DNA from: Pseudotamlana agarivorans
GTDB taxonomy: Bacteria > Bacteroidota > Bacteroidia > Flavobacteriales > Flavobacteriaceae
NCBI RefSeq assembly: GCF_001642835.1
Contig: NZ_LXEI01000001.1
Coordinates: 124,001 to 188,000, forward strand
DNA: 64,000 nt
Direction: 5' to 3'
Position numbers and translations under genes: made by a program. Under the pieces are notes generated by a model. The model was not told the origin of the DNA. It saw nothing but the letters and a program-made list of their open reading frames with translations, and ran no database searches. Below, one piece after another: positions 8,455-16,598 of the stretch. Numbering within the stretch: position 1 is the first letter of the stretch; every line of letters begins with the position of its first letter.

Positions 8455-9930
8455 TTAAACTATTGGCTTCATAGCCGTCATAGATGATCTTAAGAATTCT
8501 CCAACTTTTTCAACTGGATGACTTCTTAATGCTTTATTAACAGCGATAAGTTTCGCGTTATCAACACCTTTACCATTATCTTTAGCATAAGCTTTACCCA
8601 TCACATCGGTATTAACCGTTTTCATGAAATCGGCTAATAAAGGCTTACATGCGTGATCGAATAAGTAACATCCGTACTCAGCCGTATCAGAGATTACACG
8701 GTTCATTTCGTATAATTTCTTTCTAGCAATCGTATTAGCAATTAATGGCGTTTCGTGTAACGATTCGTAGTATGCAGAAGCATCGATGATTCCAGAGTCT
8801 ACCATAGCTTCGAAAGCCAATTCCACACCAGCTCTTACCATAGCAACCATTAATACACCGTTATCGTAGTATTCTTGCTCTGTAATCTCAACATCTCCAG
8901 CAGGCGTTTTTTCAAAAGCCGTTTCTGCAGTTGCTGCTCTCCATCCTAATAAATCTTTATCATCGTTAGCCCAGTCTGCCATCATTCCAGCAGAAAAACG
9001 ACCTTCGATAATATCATCCATATGCTTTTGGAATAACGGACGCATGATATCTTTTAACTCTTCAGATAATTCAAAAGCTTTAATTTTTGCAGCGTTAGAA
9101 AGACGATCCATCATGTTAGTAACACCACCGTATTTAAGACCTTCAGTAATGGTTTCCCATCCGTATTGAATTAATTTAGAAGCGTAACCTGGTTCGATAC
9201 CTTCTTCAACCATTTTATCGAAACAAAGGATTGAACCTGTTTGTAACAACCCACAAAGAATCGTTTGCTCACCCATTAAATCCGATTTCACCTCAGCAAT
9301 AAAAGAAGATGCTAAAACACCAGCTCTATCACCACCAGTTGCAACAGCATAAGCCTTAGCTTGTGCCCATCCTTTTCCTTCTGGATCGTTTTCTTCGTGT
9401 ACCGCGATTAACGTTGGCACACCAAAACCTCTTTTATATTCTTCACGAACTTCCGAACCTGGCGACTTAGGTGCTACCATGATTACAGTAAGATCTTCAC
9501 GAATTTGCATCCCTTCTTCAACAATATTGAAACCATGAGAATACGCTAAAGTAGCTCCTTTTTTCATTAAAGGCATAACCGCTTTAACTACATTAGTGTG
9601 TTGCTTATCTGGAGTAAGATTTAATACTAAATCTGCTTTTGGAATAAGCTCTTCGTAAGTACCAACTTCGAAACCATTTTCTGTTGCATTAACAAAAGAA
9701 GCACGTTTTTCAGTAATAGCAGCATCACGTAAAGTATAAGAAATATCTAAACCTGAATCTCTCATGTTTAAACCTTGATTTAAACCTTGAGCTCCACAGC
9801 CTACGATAACAATTTTCTTTCCTTTTAAAGCGTCCACTCCATCAGCAAATTCTGAAGTGTCCATAAATCTACATTTCGATAATTGATTTAATTTATCTCT
9901 TAACGATAATGTGTTAAAATAATTTCCCAT
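8455..9930 (-). CDS. ilvC: Ketol-acid reductoisomerase, class II (long form)
   Basis: This enzyme isomerises and reduces 2-acetolactate or 2-aceto-2-hydroxybutanoate with NADPH, the second common step of valine and isoleucine synthesis. The nucleotide-binding loop is [11 protein letters not shown] at residues 43-53. The metal-binding region [15 protein letters not shown] follows, and a second helical repeat is present. At 491 residues it is the class II type seen in E. coli rather than the 330-residue class I type. It lies 17 bases after ilvN in the operon. Confidence 0.96.
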   Translation of the reverse strand: MGNYFNTLSLRDKLNQLSKCRFMDTSEFADGVDALKGKKIVIVGCGAQGLNQGLNMRDSGLDISYTLRDAAITEKRASFVNATENGFEVGTYEELIPKADLVLNLTPDKQHTNVVKAVMPLMKKGATLAYSHGFNIVEEGMQIREDLTVIMVAPKSPGSEVREEYKRGFGVPTLIAVHEENDPEGKGWAQAKAYAVATGGDRAGVLASSFIAEVKSDLMGEQTILCGLLQTGSILCFDKMVEEGIEPGYASKLIQYGWETITEGLKYGGVTNMMDRLSNAAKIKAFELSEELKDIMRPLFQKHMDDIIEGRFSAGMMADWANDDKDLLGWRAATAETAFEKTPAGDVEITEQEYYDNGVLMVAMVRAGVELAFEAMVDSGIIDASAYYESLHETPLIANTIARKKLYEMNRVISDTAEYGCYLFDHACKPLLADFMKTVNTDVMGKAYAKDNGKGVDNAKLIAVNKALRSHPVEKVGEFLRSSMTAMKPIV

Positions 9931-9947
9931 TTTTAATTTACTTGTTA

Positions 9948-10481
9948 TTATTGATTATTGAATGCTGAAAGCAATTCAGTTATTTTCATTTCATCTTTAG
10001 TTACTGCAATACGTCCAGAACGTACAAATTGCATGATACCAAAAACATTTAAATCGCGACGTAAAGATTCTATTTCATTTCTTCTACCTGATTTTTCAAG
10101 TACAAAAAACTCTTTATTTACCGTTACAATACGCGTGTTACTTTCTTTAATGATGTTTTGGATTTGAGGCTCTTCGAAAAGCAATTCCGACTTAATTTTA
10201 AACATACAAGACTCGGTAAAAATCGTTTCCTCATCGGTATGGTAATACGCCTTTATGGTTTCAACCTGCTTTTCAATTTGCTTCACTATTTTTTCAGCAT
10301 TGGTCTTCGTCACATTAACCACAATGACAAAACGATTAACGCCATCTATTTCCGATTGCGAAGTGGTTAGACTTTCAATGTTGATGTGTCGGCGCTGAAA
10401 AATAGCTGAGATACGATTTAGCAACCCGATATTATTTTCGGTATACACAGAAATCGTAAATATTTTTATGTCTTCACTCAT
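9948..10481 (-). CDS. ilvN: Acetolactate synthase small (regulatory) subunit
   Basis: Regulatory subunit that binds IlvB and makes it sensitive to valine. The N-terminal ACT domain (about residues 7-80) is recognisable by [21 protein letters not shown] and INIESLTTS. The C-terminal domain ([13 protein letters not shown] onward) follows. The 177 residues are typical. It lies between ilvB and ilvC, separated from ilvB by a 107-base gap that contains a palindromic repeat. Confidence 0.94.
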   Translation of the reverse strand: MSEDIKIFTISVYTENNIGLLNRISAIFQRRHINIESLTTSQSEIDGVNRFVIVVNVTKTNAEKIVKQIEKQVETIKAYYHTDEETIFTESCMFKIKSELLFEEPQIQNIIKESNTRIVTVNKEFFVLEKSGRRNEIESLRRDLNVFGIMQFVRSGRIAVTKDEMKITELLSAFNNQ

Positions 10482-10524
10482 GTTTTTTAGTTAGATATTA
10501 GAAAAAAGATGATTGTTTTAAATG

Positions 10525-10540
10525 GCGCTTCCGCGGAAGA
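10525..10540. repeat. Palindromic short repeat, copy 1 (ilvN-ilvB gap)
   Basis: GCGCTTCCGCGGAAGA contains the perfect 12-base palindrome CTTCCGCGGAAG at 10528-10539. The same 15-16 bases recur inside etfA, and close variants lie in etfB and before etfA. Confidence 0.6.
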
Positions 10541-10588
10541 ACACACTGGCCAGATTCATCTTTATCTTCTGATTTACATGCTTTTTTA

Positions 10589-12319
10589 TTAACTTAATCG
10601 TACATCTGAAACCGATGCTCCCGAAGGAATCATAGGAAATACATTATCTTCCTTCTCTACACAAACCTCTAAGAAATAGGAGTTTTCTGAAGCAATCATT
10701 TCCTTAACAGCAGCTTCCATATCCTTACGGTTTGAAACGCGTTTCCCTTCTATTTGATACCCTTTTGCAATGGTTACAAAATCTGGGTTAGTCATTTCGG
10801 TAGACGCATAACGCTTATCGAAAAATAACTGTTGCCATTGACGAACCATACCTAAAAACTCATTGTTTAAAACCACGATTTTCACAGGTACCTTTTGTTG
10901 AAAAATAGTCCCCAGTTCTTGGATATTCATTTGGAAACCACCATCACCAATAATCGCAACAACCTCACGGTTTGGAGCTGCCATTTTAGCACCAATAGCG
11001 GCTGGAAGCGCAAAGCCCATAGTTCCTAATCCGCCAGAAGTAATATTACTTTTAGACACATTAAAATCGGCATAACGACAAGCAATCATTTGATGTTGTC
11101 CTACATCCGATACAATAGCGGCATTACCTTCCGAAGCGATATTAATTTGCTTAATAACTTCTCCCATAGTTAAACCTTCTTTCGTCGGATTAACATCTTT
11201 ATCGATAACGCTATCAAATTCTATTTGATATAAATCTTTAAATTCCTGTAACCAAGCTTCATGAGAATTTTCATTTAAAGCGTCTAACAACATGGCTAAA
11301 CTTTCTTTAGAATTCCCTAAAACAGCTACATCAGATTGTACATTTTTATTAATTTCAGCTGGATCAATATCAAAATGAACCACTTTAGCTTGTTTTGCAT
11401 AGGTTTTTAGATCGCCTGTAACACGGTCGTCGAAACGCATTCCAATAGCAATAAGCACATCACATTCATTGGTTAATTTGTTTGGTCCGTAGTTACCGTG
11501 CATACCAACCATACCAACGTTTAATGGGTGTGAAGATTCTAAAGCCGAAGCGCCTAGAATAGTCCAAGCCGATGGAATTCCTGCTTTTTCAACAACCGCT
11601 TTAAGTTCCGCTTCAGCTTCACCTAAAATCACGCCTTGTCCCCAAACAATCATTGGTTTTTTCGCAGCATTAATCAATTCCGCGGCAGCGTTAACAGCAT
11701 CCTGACTCGTTTTAGGTACAGGCTGGTAACTTCTTACTCCTTTGCATTTTTCGTATTTAAAATCCAATTCTCCAAACTGCGCATCTTTAGTAATATCAAC
11801 TAAAACAGGCCCTGGTCTTCCGCTTTTAGCGATATAAAAGGCTTTAGCGATCGCTGCAGGAATATCTTCTGCTTTAGTAACCTGACAGTTCCACTTTGTA
11901 ACTGGCGTAGAAATACCTACGATATCAGTTTCTTGAAAAGCATCACTACCTAGCAAATGCGACGCCACCTGACCGGTAATACATACCACAGGGGTCGAAT
12001 CGATTTGTGCATCGGCAATTCCGGTAATTAAATTGGTTGCTCCAGGACCAGAGGTCGCTAGTGCGACACCAACGCGACCAGAAATTCTTGCAAAACCTTG
12101 GGCTGCATGCGCGGCACCTTGCTCATGACGTGTTAAGACGTGATGAATTTGATCTTGAAATTTATATAATTCGTCGTAAACCGGCATAATAGCACCTCCA
12201 GGATATCCGTAAAGAATATCAACACCTTCAGCTATTAAAGACCTTACAACTGCTTCGCAACCTGTAATACGCTGTGTTTTTTCTGCCACTTCTTTTTTGT
12301 TTAATGTTTTTGTTTCCAT
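10589..12319 (-). CDS. ilvB: Acetolactate synthase large subunit
   Basis: Thiamine-diphosphate enzyme that condenses pyruvate with pyruvate or 2-oxobutanoate, the first common step to valine and isoleucine. The catalytic glutamate is in RHEQGAAHAAQGFAR, the FAD-binding middle domain follows, and the ThDP signature GDGGFQMNIQELGT...NN is in the C-terminal domain. The frame is open up to 12406 and overlaps ilvD. I start at the ATG ending 12319 (METKTLNKK), giving 576 residues, because the extra residues resemble no known N-terminus. A second ATG three codons upstream (MGTMET, 12328) is equally possible. Confidence 0.95.
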   Translation of the reverse strand: METKTLNKKEVAEKTQRITGCEAVVRSLIAEGVDILYGYPGGAIMPVYDELYKFQDQIHHVLTRHEQGAAHAAQGFARISGRVGVALATSGPGATNLITGIADAQIDSTPVVCITGQVASHLLGSDAFQETDIVGISTPVTKWNCQVTKAEDIPAAIAKAFYIAKSGRPGPVLVDITKDAQFGELDFKYEKCKGVRSYQPVPKTSQDAVNAAAELINAAKKPMIVWGQGVILGEAEAELKAVVEKAGIPSAWTILGASALESSHPLNVGMVGMHGNYGPNKLTNECDVLIAIGMRFDDRVTGDLKTYAKQAKVVHFDIDPAEINKNVQSDVAVLGNSKESLAMLLDALNENSHEAWLQEFKDLYQIEFDSVIDKDVNPTKEGLTMGEVIKQINIASEGNAAIVSDVGQHQMIACRYADFNVSKSNITSGGLGTMGFALPAAIGAKMAAPNREVVAIIGDGGFQMNIQELGTIFQQKVPVKIVVLNNEFLGMVRQWQQLFFDKRYASTEMTNPDFVTIAKGYQIEGKRVSNRKDMEAAVKEMIASENSYFLEVCVEKEDNVFPMIPSGASVSDVRLS

Positions 12320-12387
12320 AGTTCCCATTATTGAGAGTTCCCATTTATTGAGATTTCCGACTTCACGGAAATGAAAAAATCTACTAC

Positions 12388-14070
12388 TTACGCATCTGTA
12401 ACACAACCTTTTGAAGCCGATGCTACCGTTTTTGCATATTTATACAAAATACCTTTTTTGTGTTTTAATTCTGGTTGTACCCATGCTGCTTTTCTTTGCG
12501 CTAATTCTTCTTCAGAAATTAACACATTAATAGAGTTGTCTTCAGCACTAATTCTAATAGTATCTCCAGTTTTAATAAGTCCGATAGCCCCTCCAGTTTG
12601 TGCTTCAGGCGTAATATGTCCTACCACGAAACCGTGAGTTCCGCCAGAAAAACGACCGTCGGTAATTAATGCTACCGATTTCCCTAAACCAGCACCCATA
12701 ATTAATGAGGTTGGCTTTAGCATTTCTGGCATTCCAGGACCACCTTTAGGTCCGACATAACGGATAACAACCACATCACCTTTAGCTACTTCTCCGTTTG
12801 AAATCCCCGTATTTGCCGCTTGCTCGCCATCATATACTACGGCTTTACCTTCAAATAGCAGACCTTCGTTTCCAGAAATTTTTGCTACTGCACCTTCTTC
12901 GGCTAAGTTTCCGTAAAGGATTTGTAAGTTTCCAGAAGATTTTAAAGCCTTGTCTTTAGGAAAAATCACATCCTGATCATCCTCAAAAGTTAATGGCTCT
13001 ACATCCGCTAAGTTTTCTGCTAAGGTTTTTCCTGTTACGGTCATACAATCACCGTGTAAATAACCTGCATCTAGTAAATATTTCATAACTGCTGGCGTAC
13101 CACCAATTCCATGAACATCTTCCATTAAGTATTTACCACTAGGCTTTAAATCGGCAATTAATGGCGTTCTATCACTAACTCGTTGAAAATCTTCAAGTGT
13201 AAAGTCGATATCTGCTGCATGAGCAATCGCTAAAAAGTGAAGTACGGCATTAGTAGATCCTCCAAGGGCGTTTACCAAAGCAATCGCATTTTCAATAGAT
13301 TTTTTAGAAATGATATCTAAAGGTTTTAAATCTAATTCTAAAAGATTTTTAATCGCACGTGCTGTTCTTTCACTTTCCGATAATTTATTCGGATTTTCAG
13401 CAGGAATCGAAGAGTTATAAGGTAATGCAAACCCCATACACTCAATTGCCGAAGCCATAGTGTTTGCTGTGTACATACCACCACAAGCTCCAGCACCTGG
13501 AATCGCACTTTTTATAATTTCTCTGTATTCTTCTTCATCAATTTCTCCGGCTACTTTTTGTCCTAGAGCTTCAAAAGCAGAAACAATATTTAGTTTACGT
13601 CCTTTATATTTTCCCGAAGCAATAGTCCCACCATACATCATAATAGACGGACGGTTTAAACGTAGCATCGCAATTACGGCACCAGGCATGTTTTTATCGC
13701 ATCCTACTACAGAAACCAACGCATCATAACTTTGTGCATTCATTACAGTTTCAATAGAATCGGCAATAATATCACGAGAAGCCAAAGAGTAATTCATCCC
13801 TGAAGTTCCCATTGAAATACCATCACTAACACCAATAGTATTAAATCCTAAACCTACTAGACCAGCTATATTACACTCTACTTTAACCTCATCTTTCAAT
13901 CCGTTTAAGTGCATGTTACACGGGTTTCCATCATAGCCTGTACTAGCAATTCCAACTTGAGCTTTGTTCATATCCTCATCCGTTAATCCTACGGCATATA
14001 ACATGGCTTGAGATGCTGGCTGCGATTGATCTTGCGTTAGCCTTCTACTATGTTTATTAAGTTCTTTCAT
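12388..14070 (-). CDS. ilvD: Dihydroxy-acid dehydratase
   Basis: Iron-sulfur enzyme that dehydrates 2,3-dihydroxy-acids to the 2-oxo-acid precursors of valine and isoleucine. The three cluster-binding cysteines are C51 (GNPCNMHL), C124 (VGCDKNMPG) and C196 ([14 protein letters not shown]). The conserved GGPGMPEML and [17 protein letters not shown] segments are present. The 560 residues are standard. It is the first structural gene of ilvD-B-N-C-A, about 240 bases downstream of an attenuator terminator. Confidence 0.97.
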   Translation of the reverse strand: MKELNKHSRRLTQDQSQPASQAMLYAVGLTDEDMNKAQVGIASTGYDGNPCNMHLNGLKDEVKVECNIAGLVGLGFNTIGVSDGISMGTSGMNYSLASRDIIADSIETVMNAQSYDALVSVVGCDKNMPGAVIAMLRLNRPSIMMYGGTIASGKYKGRKLNIVSAFEALGQKVAGEIDEEEYREIIKSAIPGAGACGGMYTANTMASAIECMGFALPYNSSIPAENPNKLSESERTARAIKNLLELDLKPLDIISKKSIENAIALVNALGGSTNAVLHFLAIAHAADIDFTLEDFQRVSDRTPLIADLKPSGKYLMEDVHGIGGTPAVMKYLLDAGYLHGDCMTVTGKTLAENLADVEPLTFEDDQDVIFPKDKALKSSGNLQILYGNLAEEGAVAKISGNEGLLFEGKAVVYDGEQAANTGISNGEVAKGDVVVIRYVGPKGGPGMPEMLKPTSLIMGAGLGKSVALITDGRFSGGTHGFVVGHITPEAQTGGAIGLIKTGDTIRISAEDNSINVLISEEELAQRKAAWVQPELKHKKGILYKYAKTVASASKGCVTDA

Positions 14071-14313
14071 ATTTATTGCAAATAATTTTATGCTTTTTCT
14101 TAATTTATGTCACAATCCTAAGCTTTTTAGACTTTTCAATAAAAACTCTTCAAAACCCAAAATAAGATTCGAAAGTAATTTATTAAGGCCTCAATTCACT
14201 TAACCTTGATTTTTTCTAGTTAAATTCACAATCACAAAAAATAATTCAAACTACTGATTTACAGTATTTTAAATCGATATTTTTATGATGTTCAAAAATG
14301 AAAAAAAGTGCAT
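14071..14313 (-). other. Leader segment between attenuator and ilvD, no gene seen
   Basis: About 240 AT-rich bases between the attenuator terminator and the ilvD start. I see no open frame, no perfect -7 box and no strong hairpin here. Confidence 0.5.
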
Positions 14314-14345
14314 AAAAAAAGCCTTCCGTTTTGGGAAAGCTTTTT
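14314..14345 (-). terminator. Attenuator terminator of the ilv operon
   Basis: On the minus strand the RNA reads AAAAAGCUUUCC, a 6-base loop, then GGAAGGCUUUUUUU. This is a 12-bp stem (14334-14345 with 14316-14327) containing one G-U pair that exists only in the minus-strand transcript, and a seven-U tail. It lies 30 bases after the stop of the Ile/Val leader peptide. Its 5' arm can alternatively pair with 14368-14375. Confidence 0.88.
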
Positions 14346-14367
14346 AATTTATATGTTTTAAATTATT

Positions 14368-14375
14368 GCATTCCC
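14368..14375 (-). promoter_or_regulatory. Antiterminator arm of the ilv attenuator
   Basis: The RNA segment GGGAAUGC starts at the G of the leader peptide UAG stop. It can pair with GCUUUCCC (14340-14333), the 5' arm of the terminator, in 7 of 8 positions (one U-U mismatch). A ribosome resting on the stop codon would cover this arm and allow the terminator. A ribosome stalled on Ile/Val codons would leave it free. Confidence 0.75.
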
Positions 14376-14437
14376 TAGCCTTGTGAAATAATCACAATAA
14401 CAATAATAGAAATGACTTGTATAATTTGTTTTCTCAT
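14375..14437 (-). CDS. Ile/Val-rich leader peptide of the ilv operon
   Basis: A 20-codon frame from ATG (14437) to TAG (14375). After MRK it reads QIIQVISIIVIVIISQG: eight isoleucine and three valine codons, with Ile-Ile-Val-Ile-Val-Ile-Ile in one run. It lies directly after a promoter and before an antiterminator/terminator pair, upstream of the genes for isoleucine and valine synthesis. These are the marks of a transcription-attenuation leader of the ilvGMEDA/ilvBN type known in Proteobacteria. Within it the bases 14381-14397 can form a 6-bp hairpin. The peptide itself is not expected to have another function. Confidence 0.88.
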   Translation of the reverse strand: MRKQIIQVISIIVIVIISQG

Positions 14438-14447
14438 CTTGATGAAA

Positions 14448-14478
14448 CAAATATTCGAAATTAATATGTAACCACCAA
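14448..14478 (-). promoter_or_regulatory. Promoter of the ilv operon
   Basis: AATATTTG (14448-14455) matches TAnnTTTG in all but the first base. TTG at 14476-14478 is the -33 element with a 20-base spacer. Transcription would start near 14441, a few bases before the leader peptide ATG. Confidence 0.65.
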
Positions 14479-14529
14479 CATATTTTGTTTAAAAAATAAA
14501 AAAGCCATGTTCATTTTCTTTTATTTTTT

Positions 14530-14537
14530 TACTTTTG
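14530..14537 (+). promoter_or_regulatory. Promoter -7 box for metK
   Basis: TACTTTTG is a perfect TAnnTTTG match on the plus strand. The transcript would begin near 14544, at the 5' edge of the riboswitch aptamer. It diverges from the ilv promoter about 75 bases away. Confidence 0.65.
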
Positions 14538-14540
14538 CGC

Positions 14541-14680
14541 CACAAAACAACAGAGGAAAGATTTGACTGATTGCAACCTCTTTGTGTTAAACGGAATTTC
14601 ATAAAATACATGAAACACCTTAACCCAAGAAAAAATGCTAAAGGCAGTGTAAACTTCCTTCGACGTTATCGTCAAATCTT
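14541..14680 (+). ncRNA. SAM-II-type riboswitch (long-loop variant) upstream of metK
   Basis: Stem P1 is AGAGG (14552-14556) with CCTCT (14577-14581). The 20-base loop contains the SAM-II signatures GATTTGAC and ATTGC. Downstream, GCTAAAGG (14637-14644) and CAGT (14645-14648) supply the 3' pseudoknot strand; CAGT pairs with ACTG (14566-14569) of the loop. Between them lies an extra hairpin (GTTAA/TTAAC, then TTTCAT/ATGAAA) that ordinary SAM-II aptamers lack. Bases 14558-14567 are also perfectly complementary to 14671-14680 (10 bp), an obvious alternative fold. No terminator follows, so control of metK translation initiation is likely. Confidence 0.8.
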
Positions 14681-14698
14681 ACTATAATTTAAATTATT

Positions 14699-15952
14699 AT
14701 GGCTTATTTATTCACTTCGGAAAGTGTTTCTGAAGGGCATCCAGACAAAGTAGCAGATCAAATTAGTGACGCTTTAATAGATAATTTTTTAGCTTTTGAC
14801 ACTGATTCAAAAGTAGCATGCGAAACCTTAGTAACAACTGGACAAGTCGTGCTTGCTGGAGAGGTTAAATCGACAACCTATTTAGATGTTCAAAAAATTG
14901 CTCGTGATACGATTAATAAAATTGGATACACTAAAGGTGAATATATGTTCGATGGAAATTCATGTGGTGTATTATCTGCAATTCACGAACAATCGGAAGA
15001 TATTAACCAAGGTGTAGATCGTGGTAGTAAAGAAGAACAAGGTGCTGGTGACCAAGGAATGATGTTTGGTTATGCGACTAATGAAACGGAGAATTTTATG
15101 CCGTTAGCTTTAGATTTATCGCATTTAATTTTAAGAGAACTAGCTGATTTAAGACGTGAGAACAACGAGATTACTTACTTAAGACCTGATTCTAAAAGTC
15201 AGGTAACGATTGAGTATGATGATGATAACATACCTCAACGTATTGAAGCTATAGTGGTGTCTACCCAGCATGATGATTTTGCTGATGACGAAACGATGTT
15301 AGCGAAAATTAGAAAAGATATCGTGGAGATATTAATTCCACGTGTGATTTCTAAACTTCCAGAAGCGATCCAAAAGTTATTTAATGACGATATTAAATAC
15401 CACATTAACCCAACTGGGAAATTTGTAATTGGTGGTCCTCACGGTGATACTGGATTAACAGGTCGTAAAATTATTGTTGATACTTACGGCGGAAAAGGTG
15501 CTCATGGTGGTGGTGCTTTCTCAGGAAAAGATCCAAGTAAAGTTGATAGAAGTGCCGCTTATGCCACCAGACATATTGCCAAAAACTTAGTTGCTGCAGG
15601 TGTTGCCGATGAAGTTTTAGTACAAGTAAGTTATGCGATTGGAGTTGTAGAACCAATGGGTATTTTTATTGATACTTATGGTACTTGTCCGTTTAACATG
15701 ACCGATGGCGAAATCGCTGAAAAAGTAAGTCAGATTTTTGACATGCGTCCGTTTGCCATTGAAGAACGTTTAAAATTACGTGCTCCTATTTACAGTGAAA
15801 CCGCAGCTTACGGTCACATGGGACGTAAAAATGAAACGGTAACTAAAACCTTTACACAACCACAAGGTGATAGTGTAACCTTAGATGTAGAATTATTCAC
15901 TTGGGAAAAACTAGACTATGTGGACCAAGTAAAAGCTGCTTTCGAATTGTAA
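14699..15952 (+). CDS. metK: S-adenosylmethionine synthetase
   Basis: Makes SAM from ATP and methionine. The conserved [15 protein letters not shown] segment is at the N-terminus (H14), [15 protein letters not shown] is the ATP-binding motif, and [19 protein letters not shown] is the second MetK signature. The 417 residues are normal for Bacteroidota. It is monocistronic, between the riboswitch and a strong terminator. Confidence 0.98.
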   Translation: MAYLFTSESVSEGHPDKVADQISDALIDNFLAFDTDSKVACETLVTTGQVVLAGEVKSTTYLDVQKIARDTINKIGYTKGEYMFDGNSCGVLSAIHEQSEDINQGVDRGSKEEQGAGDQGMMFGYATNETENFMPLALDLSHLILRELADLRRENNEITYLRPDSKSQVTIEYDDDNIPQRIEAIVVSTQHDDFADDETMLAKIRKDIVEILIPRVISKLPEAIQKLFNDDIKYHINPTGKFVIGGPHGDTGLTGRKIIVDTYGGKGAHGGGAFSGKDPSKVDRSAAYATRHIAKNLVAAGVADEVLVQVSYAIGVVEPMGIFIDTYGTCPFNMTDGEIAEKVSQIFDMRPFAIEERLKLRAPIYSETAAYGHMGRKNETVTKTFTQPQGDSVTLDVELFTWEKLDYVDQVKAAFEL

Positions 15953-15981
15953 ATTCAAGTAGTTTTTAGATTGATATATCT

Positions 15982-16012
15982 AAAAGCCCTGCAGTTATTG
16001 TGGGGCTTTTTA
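15982..16012 (+). terminator. Terminator of metK
   Basis: AAAAGCCC (15982-15989) pairs with GGGCTTTT (16003-16010), followed by TTA. It also serves the converging operon from the other side, where the stem is preceded by A residues. Confidence 0.8.
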
Positions 16013-16043
16013 TTTAGACATAAACAAAGCCGCCCTACAATTT

Positions 16044-16589
16044 TTATTGTTTTGATATTTCCCCTGATTTAGTAATTGTATACTTTGAAATATTTGCCTG
16101 TGTTATTTCTCCATACTCAATAATTTCTTCTTTAACTTTTATATTAAACTTATCATCAATAGAGAAAGTCTCTTTTTTGAAATATTCATTTTCATTACCA
16201 GGCTCATACCATTCACTTTCAATAATGAGATTATCAACAATCTTATTACTTGCATTAATAACTTGCAAACTAACAACATTAAAATCACCGCAAATATCTT
16301 GACTAATAATAGCTTTATTTGATTTTTCAAACAACAAATAAAAATTTGGCGATTCTACTCCATCACAAACAAAACTTATAAGATTAATAGGAGCATTCGT
16401 CTTATCGAATGCTATTTTTTTTAATTTTTCATTGTAATTATTACTACCTACAATTTCTCTTCTAACCAGAATCGTATCTTTAACAAATTCACGCCCTTCT
16501 TTAGCCGAATTATCTGTAGAGGAAGTGGGACTTTCATTATTGGTTTTACACGAAAAGCAAAGAAGTATTATTAAGATTATTTTTTTCAT
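16044..16589 (-). CDS. Small lipoprotein, candidate immunity protein
   Basis: A 181-residue protein with a short signal peptide and lipobox ending at C14 (LCFSC), so a periplasm-facing lipoprotein. The mature part has no family I recognise; it is rich in beta-strand-like stretches (PINLISFVCDGV, FNVVSLQVINAS). It begins nine bases after the stop of the peptidoglycan peptidase gene and ends the operon. A lipid-anchored protein next to a cell-wall-degrading effector is the usual form of a cognate immunity protein. This role is inferred from position only. Confidence 0.6.
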   Translation of the reverse strand: MKKIILIILLCFSCKTNNESPTSSTDNSAKEGREFVKDTILVRREIVGSNNYNEKLKKIAFDKTNAPINLISFVCDGVESPNFYLLFEKSNKAIISQDICGDFNVVSLQVINASNKIVDNLIIESEWYEPGNENEYFKKETFSIDDKFNIKVKEEIIEYGEITQANISKYTITKSGEISKQ

Positions 16590-16598
16590 AAATTAAAT

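Noticed and set aside
12320-12406. N-terminal extension of ilvB
   Set aside because: It overlaps the ilvD end and adds residues ([13 protein letters not shown]) that look like translated ilvD tail.
14541-14698. SAM-I (S-box), SMK box or T-box instead of SAM-II
   Set aside because: The S-box four-way junction start, the T-box UGG bulge motif and an SMK-type anti-SD pairing are not present; the loop and 3' motifs fit SAM-II.
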